Source of the DNA: Basidiobolus meristosporus CBS 931.73
Lineage: Eukaryota; Basidiobolomycota; Basidiobolomycetes; Basidiobolales; Basidiobolaceae
Direction of reading: 5' to 3'
DNA: 60,758 nucleotides
Assembly (NCBI GenBank): GCA_002104905.1
Contig: MCFE01000538.1
Location: forward strand, 1-60,758
Shown: piece by piece, positions 21,534-31,181 of the stretch
Numbering within the stretch: position 1 is the stretch's first letter
Layout: each line of letters opens with the position of its first letter
Notes under the pieces: model-generated
Database searches by the model: none
The model's input: only the letters and a program-made list of their open reading frames with translations
Told to the model about the DNA's origin: nothing
Position numbers and translations under genes: made by a program

Positions 21534-23030
21534 ATGTCCGTTGAGTATCCTCAGGTTGAAGGGGGCGGGTCTCTCGTGTTGGCTTGGAGAGTGAAGGACC
21601 GTAGGGTGTTGATCGTGGGCGGTGGCAACGTTGCAGCCGGCCGCATCTTCAACGTCTTGGAAGCTGATGGAAAGGTGACCGTCGTCACTCCAGAAGAGGG
21701 TCTGCATCCCGAGGTAAAATATCGTATTGAGAAGAAGGAGGTGCAGTGGATAAATAGGAATTTCGAGGAGCAAGATCTTGACAGCGTAGATATGGTTATG
21801 ACTGCCATAGACGACCATGTACGTTCTAAGGAAATCTATCACTTATGCAAAGAGCGGAACATCCCCGTGAACGTTGCCGACGTCCCGCCTTTGTGCGACT
21901 TCTGGTTCATGTCAACCCACAGAGATGGCCCATTGCAAGTTGCGATATCTACGAACGGACAGGGTCCGAAGTTGGCCAATTTGATTCGTAAACAAATCGC
22001 CTCGAACCTCCCCGAAGGAATAGGGGCTGCTATCACGAGAACCGGCAGTTTAAGGAAAAAGGTCCGTGAGATCGACCCCGACCCATCGAATGCTGCATAT
22101 CGTATGGGGTGGATGAGCAGAGTTTGTGAAACTTGGTCCTTTGAAGAATTGGGCCAAATGAATGAGGTGGAGATGAACAAATTATTGGAAGGATACGGGG
22201 AGAATGTCGTCTTGGACGCCAAAACAGTTCGTCGTTCCTTGCAACACAAACAGACAAACACCTCCACTGGAAGCATCACTCTCGTCGGTGCAGGCCCTGG
22301 AGACCCAGACCTACTGACCATTGCTGCCAAGAAGGCCCTCATCGAAGCCGACTTGGTATTGGCCGATCGGTTGATTCACCCACAGATCCTGGAGTTGACG
22401 GAGGGTGAAGTACGAATTGCCCGGAAAACAAAAGGACGTTCCGACGAGGCACAGGACGAGCTCCAGGAATGGGCACTCGAGGGACTCCTTCAAGGGAAAA
22501 AGGTCGTTCGATTGAAGATTGGTGATCCGTTCTTGTTCGGTCGGGGTGGTGAAGAAATAGTGTACTTTCGTGAGCATGGATTCTCTCCTAAAGTTATTCC
22601 AGGTATCTCCAGTGCACTTTCAGCCCCCATGGTTGCAAACGTCCCGGTTACCATTCGTGGATATGCCGATCAACTACTGATCACTACGGGAAGGGGTGAG
22701 AAAGGCTCTATGCCTGACATTCCTGCCTACTCGCCAATGAGAACCACCGTATTCCTGATGGCCGTGGGGCGAGTGGGGGTTCTTAGTGAAGAGCTCAAGG
22801 CTAGAGGATATCCAGATGATTGCCCAGTTGTATTCGTAGAGCGTTCAAATTGCCCCGAAGAAAGGACCATATTCGCCACCATCGCCACTATGGAAACCAT
22901 CTCCAAGAATGAAGGGGTAGTGCCACCTTCGGTAATTGTTATCGGACGTGCAGTCTCTTCACTCAACCCTCAATCACTGATAGAGAACATCGAGAGCTTA
23001 TCCCTGGAATCTGATCCTGTACTAAACTAG
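21534..23030 (+). CDS. fused siroheme synthase (Met8 domain + uroporphyrinogen III methyltransferase)
   Basis: Single-exon, 498 aa from the ATG at 21534. The frame opens slightly earlier at a TTG, which is not used. The N-terminal half is Met8/CysG-B-like precorrin-2 dehydrogenase and ferrochelatase: VLIVGGGNVAAGR is the dinucleotide loop near residues 25-37, with VADVPPLCDFWF after it and GQGPKLANLIRKQI as the helical domain. The C-terminal half is SUMT: TLVGAGPGDPDLLT near 250, VVRLKIGDPFLFGRGGEE near 320, and GISSALSAPMVANVPVT and LITTGRG near 365-395. Together they convert uroporphyrinogen III to siroheme, the cofactor of sulfite and nitrite reductases. Fusion in this order occurs in bacterial CysG and in some fungi such as fission yeast, while budding yeast has separate MET1 and MET8. 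Lack of introns stands out beside its intron-rich neighbours. Confidence 0.95.
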   Translation: MSVEYPQVEGGGSLVLAWRVKDRRVLIVGGGNVAAGRIFNVLEADGKVTVVTPEEGLHPEVKYRIEKKEVQWINRNFEEQDLDSVDMVMTAIDDHVRSKEIYHLCKERNIPVNVADVPPLCDFWFMSTHRDGPLQVAISTNGQGPKLANLIRKQIASNLPEGIGAAITRTGSLRKKVREIDPDPSNAAYRMGWMSRVCETWSFEELGQMNEVEMNKLLEGYGENVVLDAKTVRRSLQHKQTNTSTGSITLVGAGPGDPDLLTIAAKKALIEADLVLADRLIHPQILELTEGEVRIARKTKGRSDEAQDELQEWALEGLLQGKKVVRLKIGDPFLFGRGGEEIVYFREHGFSPKVIPGISSALSAPMVANVPVTIRGYADQLLITTGRGEKGSMPDIPAYSPMRTTVFLMAVGRVGVLSEELKARGYPDDCPVVFVERSNCPEERTIFATIATMETISKNEGVVPPSVIVIGRAVSSLNPQSLIENIESLSLESDPVLN

Positions 23031-23431
23031 AGACTTGTGGTCGGGCCTAGCTTCTGTATACATTTTGTAATATCTTTTCAATCATATCCATGTGAGCAAT
23101 CGTTTTTAACTTGCTTCGAAATCTACAACAATTAAACAACATGTGGGAACATATACAAATTTATATTCATAAGAACATGCGTACGTACAACAGGAATGCA
23201 TTTGGGGGTCTAAGTGTGTTTGGGGCTAGGCCCGAAGTGCCAATTATACAGGGTGGGGGCGGAGGAGGCAGACAATCAACATGTTACCATAAATATATCA
23301 TAATAAAGTGTGAGGGGAATTAGGTGCTAAAGAAAGAGATCGCAGTGCCAGCTGAGTATCTTGGCCATGGTGACTCCCCCAGGATGAACGAAATTCACAG
23401 CCAGATCGGTGGTTGAAGATGGCCGGAACGG
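23031..23431. other. intergenic
   Basis: No gene seen; it holds the 3' end of the siroheme gene and a short G-rich run near 23250. Confidence 0.6.
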
Positions 23432-23938
23432 TCAAACGCTGGCTGACCGCTTGCGAAGTGTCCCCGACAGACTGTCGATGATGGAGCGGTTAAACGAAGA
23501 AACCGATGCATCCTTCACCCGTTCCTCTAGGGAGTTCTCCTCGATACGGGGAAAGGAGATGTAGCCAGATGCCTCGGCGTCGTTTCCAAAGAACACCCCC
23601 CCTTGAAAGGAAGAGTCATCCTGCAAGGAAGGGAGCGACACGTCACTACAGTTCCTTGAGCTCAACGGCGTGCCAGGAGAGAGTGAGGTGACTTCAGAGT
23701 CATTGGAGTTCTCCTCGATATCGGAGAAAAAGTCTGCCTTGGGCGAGGTGGCAAGGTATTTACAGAGGTAATCAACGCTAAAAGAGCCGCTCAAAGGGGA
23801 TTTCACCGAGCCCAAACACAGAGTGGCTATGGCGGTTTCATTACTTATCTCAGGACTCTCAATTGAGCAGCCGTCGTTGAAATCCGAGAGCCATAGGTCT
23901 TTGCTATTTATGGAGCGCTTGCGAAGTAGAGGGTTCAT
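23432..23938 (-). CDS. Ser-rich disordered protein, hypothetical
   Basis: A 168-aa single-exon frame starting MNPLLRKRSINSKDLWLSDF. I do not recognise the family. It is acidic and Ser-rich with blocks such as FFSDIEENSNDSEVTSLSPGTPLSS and ISFPRIEENSLEERVKD. It ends in a basic RKRSASV with several kinase-type RxxS sites. No membrane segment or known fold is visible. A 168-codon frame with coherent low-complexity composition is probably a real gene. It converges on the siroheme gene. Confidence 0.6.
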   Translation of the reverse strand: MNPLLRKRSINSKDLWLSDFNDGCSIESPEISNETAIATLCLGSVKSPLSGSFSVDYLCKYLATSPKADFFSDIEENSNDSEVTSLSPGTPLSSRNCSDVSLPSLQDDSSFQGGVFFGNDAEASGYISFPRIEENSLEERVKDASVSSFNRSIIDSLSGTLRKRSASV

Positions 23939-25593
23939 GGGATTAATTAGAGATGTTGGAAAAGGTTCAAGTCAACACTGGTCGATATTCAGAGTGAGTT
24001 GCTTTCTCATAGACCTGAGGCGGTGCCCGAACAATAAGGGTGGATGAATTCAAGAAAACTAGGGAATAATACACGACAACAAGCCAACTGGGCAGGAGTA
24101 TATATACTGGGCGGATGTGACCATGGGAAAATCCACTGCTTTGATATTCCAAAAAGAGCTATGTCATCTCCAAGCGCCAAATGCAGCAGTACCGATGTAA
24201 GTGTGGATTTATTTTTGTTTTCCTCTGGATCGCTGAGGATCCGATCCGCTGGTAAGGTCACTGGAGCGTAATCTAGCTTGATCTAAGACTAGTAAACATG
24301 AATTCTGGTGTGGGAGCTCTCGATTCTAGCGCTTCCTTAGGAGTCTAAGCCATCCTTGCCAGATTACACCAGAGTTTCTAGATGCAACCGGCAGTCCAAA
24401 TTTGGTGCGCCACTTACCACCTTTGTGAGACTGAAGCCTGAATTGATGAGAGTCAAACATTAATGAGTGGATGATGTCGTGAATGAGTAAATCAGCGTAC
24501 AACATCTTAAAAATGGTGCCATTTTTGATTTGAGCTGCCATAAAAATAGATCTGGTTAATGAAGACGCAGCCTTGTTTAATAATAGCTATTACTCTAGAC
24601 GCTTTCGACAATTCTGTTTACTGATTTGGGTGAAGTGCTAACGCACAAAGTTTATTTCAATAAGCAGCAAATCAGAGATGCCATCCAGACGCTTCACTGA
24701 GACTATCTTGCCATTGAGGCAGCCGTTTCTATTCTTATGGCAATTCCTTTTTCTCCTCCATGTACGATGTTATTCAATGACTGCGCCAAGTCATCGTCCT
24801 TACACCTATCCCGCGTCCCCCATTACACGGCAAAAATGAGCTGATACTGGGCTTGGAGTGAAGCATTGAGTACCAGACACCTCGCGCCTCAGCCTCAAAG
24901 GCCTACCTGCACGTAAGTGATAGCCCCGAGTGAAGTTTCACACAGTATCGTTGGAAATCATCAAGTTTCCCGCCATCACGAGAATTGGGTTTGAGTGTAG
25001 GGATATAGAAATGGCTGGGTGGAGCAGTCAACAACTGTGAGAAGGGTGTTGGTGATTATACCGCGGTGCCTCAGTCACCTCACCGTGCTATTGGAAGATT
25101 AAATTGGGACCTATCATAACCAGTTGGATATGCGGTGATAAGCGCGAATAAATTAAAATGCCGATTCATTTCCATTGCTACATCTTCCCCTTACGCGCCC
25201 TTACTCTGCCTGCGCTTTCCCATCCTCGAGATATGGCAAATCACCCATAAGCAGCCTGATTAGGGATGGATTGGTACTTGTTTTTCATACTTGGAAATCC
25301 ATCCAATCATGCGAAGCAGCCAGCAATCATCCTTGACTCCTGAAATTTGGCTGATGCATGGAGCTAATGATCTGTGACGATGACCTGACAACCAAGAGAT
25401 TTGGTGTATTTTCTACCTATGTGAATGCTCCAAGCAGTATATATATCCATCAGAAGTTATTTTAGCAATTCTGAGTCAAATCATATGACCTGTTTGAGAG
25501 CATACATGATCCGTATAATTAGACAAGCTGTCGTGCCGAGTATAAGTGACGGCTCTATGTTAACCACACTCTCTTTGCTCCAAATTCACTGTT
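23939..25593. other. gene-free stretch of about 1.65 kb
   Basis: No gene supported. Short frames between 23,960 and 24,550 lack family features. The last few hundred bases are AT-rich and probably contain the promoter of the GT34 gene. Confidence 0.5.
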
Positions 25594-26540
25594 ATGTTTG
25601 AGGCTAGTTATTCCAGGATCAATTTTCCCTACAAAGGCGCCATGGCGCAAAAAAGAACCTGCTTGGTTGTAGGTGTAGTCGTTTTCATTATCCTCATCAC
25701 GGTTGTCTTCCACAGCACATACATATCTGAGTATGGGCGGGTTGAGGAGCAGATGATGGGACCTGATATCGCCAGCAGTCAAGGAAAGTTGAGGCCTTCA
25801 GAAATCGCTGTTGTCATGGCTTATGACGAAAAGGAATCCCACTATCTTCCTCGCTCTAGAGACAACAAGGAGGAGTATGCAAGAAAGCATGGATACAAGT
25901 TTTTGCAGGATGGTATCCACGACAAAAGCAGAGGTGCGGTAAGTGTAGCCCTCCACTGATATCAGTCGCGCCACAACGCTCATATCTACTCAATATGTAG
26001 GCATGGGGAAAGATAGTGTCCTTGCGGAAGTACATGAAAATGTATCCAAATATCAAATGGTTCTGGTGGATTGACGTGGACACGGTACTCATGGATCCAA
26101 CTATCGCCCTGGAGGACCATATTCTTGGGAACCTAACAAAGCCTGAGTATTCAGAGAAGGATATGGTCATCTCCTATGACTGCAACGGTCTCAACGCAGG
26201 AAGTTTTCTGATTCGAAACTCACCTTGGTCGCAGAATTTCCTTGCCACAGTTTACAGCCCACAATATAGTACGCGATTCGGATACGCTGAACAGGGGACC
26301 ATGCAACATCTGTTCGAAACCTCCCCCGATGTGGCCGAACATTTCTACTTTGTTCCGCAAAACCTGATTAATGCATTTCCGATCGAGGCTTGTGGCGACG
26401 AAGATTACGTCCACTCGTACAAAGAGGGCGATCTTATTATTCATTTCGCCGGTTGCTGGATACAAAGCCGCAACAATTGTAAAGAGCGTTTTGATGAATA
26501 CTGGGAGCGCAGAATCCCTGCCTTCCCAGAATCGTTGTAA
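25594..26540 (+). CDS. GT34 glycosyltransferase (Gma12/Mnn10 family)
   Basis: Two exons, 25594-25938 and 26001-26540 (294 aa). GT34 enzymes add alpha-linked galactose or mannose to glycoproteins in the Golgi. It is a type II membrane protein: a short N-terminal tail, a membrane anchor LVVGVVVFIILITVVF (about residues 24-40), then the catalytic part. The nucleotide-sugar DXD motif is in WFWWIDVDTVLMD (Asp140 and Asp142). Other family blocks are MAYDEKE, EYARKHGYKF, GLNAGSFLIRNSPWSQNFL, YAEQGTM and GDLIIHFAGCW. A second ATG at codon 17 is possible. Donor substrate cannot be told from sequence. Confidence 0.92.
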
Positions 26541-27228
26541 TTTAGTTGGAGTGTACTATGTTCTTTCTCTGCGGCATCCGTATATATTTACCCACCACCC
26601 CTTCGTCGTTTTAACGTCAGTAAATCCCATAATAAAGATCCATCGCCAAGTAAGGAATAACAAATCCCTTCGCATTGTATTGAGTACTCCCTCCCGACTG
26701 GTAAACGACCCATCGACTCTACATCATCACCATCAGAGCAGAGACATGAGCGGTTGATCTGACTGGTCAGAATTCTGCGTCAGTCAATCGTGACTGCTCT
26801 GGAAGTTTGTTGCATTACAATCTACCTTGACAATCAACTACGTGGTACAAAATTTCGCTTCACAATTATGTCATTCGTGGGTGTTTGTGATACCCGTCGC
26901 TGACAATGGATGGAGTATCATAAACTTTATCTAGGGCCTGGCGTTGTTGATATTTAACTTCATTATGTATTCAACCGAACCTTCAATGTAGAATGTTGAG
27001 TAAACAATGAGGTGCAAAATACCCCGTTGAGACTGGTTAATTTAACTTGCCACTTGCTTCCCGATATGATCAGTGATGATGATATTATCATGGTTATGAT
27101 TTAGCTGCTTGTGCGAGCGAGTGTAGTTTATTCATTGGCTCGGTGCTAGGACCAAATGAAGGCAATCAAATTTTTTGTTATGCTGTAGCCGGATCATCTT
27201 CTTTCATGGAGTCTGGTTAACGCTGACC
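26541..27228. other. intergenic
   Basis: No gene seen. It holds the 3' end of the GT34 gene and the promoter of the mL41 gene. Confidence 0.6.
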
Positions 27229-27690
27229 ATGTTTGGCATCGTTAGAGCTATATGTCGCGGGGCCAGAAGGGACCCCATGACCTCCAAGAGGGGCCATAAC
27301 TACTACAAAGGTTAGAAGCCGTACCAGGCGTCAGTTGTGTGTCATTGTTGATTGGTTTCCATCCTTTCATGGGCAAGGGAAGTGGTGCGATGGGCCGTAA
27401 TACCAAGCATGGTTAGCTCGTGGACTGAATTGATACAATAGGCGTTGTACTAAATTTTCTGCTTCGCAGGTGGCTATATTATTGATTATAATAAGGTCCG
27501 CACATATGTTGTCCCTAACCTCACCGATTGCCAGGTACGTCGAGTTTCCCCTTCCCCGAGCAAGAACCTCGCCCTGACCTTTCCTCGCCTTGTTCAGTTC
27601 AAGTCATACGTATCTCACCGAGCTGAGAAGATTGCCACGACCATTAAAGCCGAAGATTTTCTCGCCTCGGCTAGCAAGTCAGTAGTTTGA
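27229..27690 (+). CDS. mitochondrial large-subunit ribosomal protein mL41
   Basis: Four exons: 27229-27310, 27373-27411, 27470-27534 and 27598-27690 (92 aa). mL41 (MRPL27 in yeast) is part of the mitochondrial 54S subunit. Family features: MTSKRGHNYYKG, then GKGSGAMGRNTKHGGYIIDY, KVRTYVVPNLTDCQFKSYVSHRA, and a C-ter extending to KSVV. The 27-aa start is basic and could act as the import signal. The first intron is odd: spacing against yeast mL41 requires exon 2 to start at 27373, making the intron GT...GG. The nearest AG (27377) breaks the frame. The other two introns are normal. Family confident; the exon 1-2 joint is inferred. Confidence 0.85.
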
Positions 27691-28761
27691 AGTGTGCACG
27701 ACAACAACGATATCCCCCTTTTTTGTACCAATAAATACATTTTCGAGGATAGGCCGACTCATTGGCCGTGATCGCTACCTTCCATGTTTGCAGTAAGAAG
27801 TTGCCATCAAGTTTGGAATGCAGATATGGTTAGAGTCGTGGTTTATTAGCCAAGACAATTCACCATAAACAAGCTTGCTTATTGGCTAGGAGTATCCATC
27901 GCCACTAACCGTAGGCGTGCATCCTACTAAATATCACGTTACCCAACCCCTGCCTCTATGAAAAGAAACCTCTACGCTGCAGTGTGGTGGTGCATATCCA
28001 TCTCTCGTAGAGTAGGACAGGCCGCTATTGCTGTCAATATTACATAAACCAACAACGTTTATGTTGTTGCCTCAAGAGGATGCCTCCAGAAGCAAGTGAT
28101 GTGCTGCGTGGGCTATCTACGATGTGACATATTTCCGACTGTGCGAAGGATCCTGGTGGCTTCAACATCACAATGGGTAATCCGATTCCTGGAGAATGGT
28201 GGAGATAGTCGATGGTGGATCAACATTGTTGTCGTATAATGAGGCCAATTTCCTCAACGAAACAACGCTCACCCCATGGCCGGTTCAACTTCCATCGATG
28301 TCTCAGGCTGTCGGGTTGTCGACTTGACCAAAGCTAGCCTTAACTCCGACTAACCACAAGCACCCGAGTGATCCCAATAAATCCCCTACACATCCTTTGG
28401 CAAGCTGAATCAAACACTAATCTCGTTTCTCATCCTTTGACACCCAGAGCAACTTTCATTAAACTCACACTCATTCTGGACTCTAGTGCAGGAAAGTAAT
28501 ATCATGTTACTATTTTGGGAACATTATGTTATTTGCGGCTTATTGTCACTTGCTATGCAGCATTATTGTCCATCTCACAATGATTTCTCTATTTACGCAT
28601 GATTTTGCGCTTGTCGGTATTTCCTCATGTTGTCATCTACCAAGGTGTTGCCGACTTAAATATGCGGTCCCGTCCGTTTCCAATCTTGCTCCTCCCTTCC
28701 CTCGCACTTCAGCGGCCTCCCATTAAACTGCCTATGAGGTTTCTCTCTGTGGCTTAGCCTT
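27691..28761. other. gene-free stretch of about 1.1 kb
   Basis: No gene supported on either strand. A short frame at 28526-28726 overlaps the likely promoter of the TMEM170-like gene and is not protein-like. Confidence 0.5.
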
Positions 28762-29343
28762 ATGTTTCGAACCGAAGTCTTTTTCCCCATTCCAGTCGAT
28801 TACATTGCTCCACCTTGGCCTTCTCTTTACTGGCCGTTCAGACCTGAAGTGGGCAGCGAGCATCTGTTATATTTGAATGGTTCGTAAGGTCGAGATTTCG
28901 ATGGGGTGGCATGATTGTGATTAAGAAAAATCCCTATGTTCATCCGTAGTAACTGAATTTCGTTTACATCCAAACAGATATTTGGCGCTTTACGACCCTC
29001 TGGTCGCTCATATTCGCCTTACTTGTTTATGCCATCTTAGGTGCTTGGGCAGTGCTTGTTTTCCGGAGAAGCAACTGGTCGCTTTCCATCCTGCCCCTTT
29101 TCGTATTCCTCGGTCTAATTTCCGCGTTCTTCACTGGCTCACTAACTGGTAACCGTCGGTGACCCCATTCGATAAGATCCGTCAGTAACTGAACTTCCTC
29201 TGTCGTATACAGGTTGTATTCTTGGGGTGGTATATAAAGCAGGCTCTTTCCGAATGTCCACCTGGATCCCGTTTTTATGGAGTCTCATTCTGACTCTCAT
29301 AGGAATTCTCAACTCCTACTCCACTCTCACCTCCATTCTTTGA
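28762..29343 (+). CDS. TMEM170-family membrane protein
   Basis: Three exons: 28762-28879, 28978-29148 and 29213-29343 (139 aa). The family has been linked in animals to ER sheet and nuclear-envelope shape; in fungi its role is unknown. The N-ter holds VDYIAPPWPSLYWPFRPE, a conserved stretch of the fungal members. Three hydrophobic segments follow: TLWSLIFALLVYAILGAWAV, LSILPLFVFLGLISAFFTGS and STWIPFLWSLILTLIGIL. Intron phases and summed length agree. Start chosen at MFRTEVFFPIPVD; no other in-frame ATG lies nearby. Confidence 0.82.
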
Positions 29344-30360
29344 AGGGAGTGGGGGTTTCCACCGAACAACGCTGAAGCAGGCTGCTGCCCACAGCATGCG
29401 TCAACCTCCGCCATCCAGCCAAGAACATTCGTTGCCGCTACATGCCAATCTCCAGTATGGATTCATTTTATAGACGAAGACCAGGACTGCTTGTACATAT
29501 AATATCACCTCGATAGAAAAAGATAATCACCAAATACACGTTAATCTCCGTAATAAACCTTACCCTCGAACTGTGGTCAAATGGGTTCAACTTTTTTGCA
29601 CCAAATGGAGCCGGGAACATGTAGTGGCCAGTACAGTTACGCATACCCATGGCTCTAATCAGACGGGGCCGTGTCGGTAATATGGAGCCACGAATGGTGT
29701 TACTACTGTTACACCATGCTTCGATTTAAGATATATTCATTCAGAACAGATTTATGCTTTTGTCTAGACTTGGTGTCCATAGTGATGGTGCAATACATGC
29801 CCACACCGCCCTACGTCTTCGCTAGTGGCCCGTGAGTTGCTTGTTGGCCTTTGAAGCTGCAAATGCTCTCTCGCCACCACCCCCATGAAACAGACACCAA
29901 CATCATTGTGGTGCGAGATCAGGATCTGATGCCCAAATAGCACTGCATCCCCTAGATGGCCTCCTTGCCCCTACATAGCACACAATATATACAATTCACA
30001 CCATCCCATGTACTGATCAATCAGATCGTGATTATCCTGGCACCAGTGCCATCCCTGATCATGTATCAAGCCAAAAGGTGCAGAATAATGGCGTGCAGGC
30101 ATTACCCTGTGGAAATACAGTGCTCAATGTACATAGATTAATGGCTCACTCATCGAGTTCTATAGAATCGCACCACCGATGTGTTGTAGCACCCGTGCTG
30201 CACGAATGAAAGGTATCTGGGCGAAATCACCTGGATACCACATCATCCTACGATGGTCGAAAGGAATAAATACTAGGCTGCTCCCGCTTGCACACTTCGG
30301 TTCTGGCTTGTTTGCGTGCCTACAGCTCTGCTGTCAATACCACATTCAATTCCCAAAAGT
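29344..30360. other. intergenic
   Basis: No gene recognised. A forward frame at 30179-30523 overlaps the first exon of the next gene in another frame and is not protein-like. Confidence 0.5.
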
Positions 30361-30744
30361 ATGGACTCTGACTGGTGTATTGTTTGTGACAAGCATCTCA
30401 ACTCCATGGTACAGTTTCTTTCCGGAGGATAGTTTAGTTATGGGCGCTCTACCTGGTACTAATCTTTCTTGGCGTAGGGTGGCTTGTATTGCAGCGAGGC
30501 TTGCCGACACAAAGAACAGCTAAAAGACTCGGCCAACTCCGTTAACTTCGGTACCCCCTCTTACTCTCATGTGAAACAACCAGCAAACGACTTGCTCCCG
30601 TTTACCATCAAATTTCACAAGAGGACTACCTGTTACCGGCCTATATTCCCCAAGTGTTATCCACCGACAAGAACCCTTTCACATCGTGCCTCGCGGCGCT
30701 TCCACTCCACTGTACTTAAGGAGAAACCCTTTGTGAAATACTGA
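30361..30744 (+). CDS. Ecl1-type zinc-binding protein
   Basis: Two exons, 30361-30408 and 30478-30744 (104 aa). It has the short N-terminal zinc signature of the Ecl1 family, whose yeast members extend chronological life span and respond to zinc or sulfur shortage. The pattern is DWCIVCDKHLNSM with Cys6 and Cys9, then GGLYCSEACRHK with Cys21 and Cys25. The rest is basic and low in structure, with many Ser, His and Lys/Arg. The intron falls between the two cysteine pairs. The family is known for little conservation beyond these cysteines, so the call rests on them and on position in the protein. Confidence 0.75.
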
Positions 30745-31181
30745 ACTAGCAATCGCCTTTGTGTGTTCGGACCTTTTCTGATGTATATTAGCTACAAATG
30801 AACTTACTACAATGAGACGACTTTTTGCATCGACTTCGCGTCTGAGAAGAGTAAATTTGTAGTTCAATTACTATACTGTCCATGATTTACCATGTCCTTG
30901 CACATGCAGTTTCTGGTTATTGCCAATTATTGTTGGAGGAAATCATGCCCGAATCTGAATGGGAATCAATGACCCTAATCAACTGGTTTATGCACGAAAG
31001 GTATGGCAGATTGCTCCTGGTTGTTCCTCATAAATAACCATCATATCACTGTTGTTTTGGTATCAGATCAAGCCATAGAATCAGCTCAGCAGCTTGGCTT
31101 GCTGATTTGATTTTTCTTGGTGGATTAATTGATCCCTTCGCTCTGGGGTCAAGTAGACTTGGTAGGTATCCTAGTTTCAGC
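30745..31181. other. intergenic, DNA ligase IV promoter
   Basis: No gene seen; likely 3' end of the Ecl1-like gene and promoter of the ligase gene. Confidence 0.6.
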
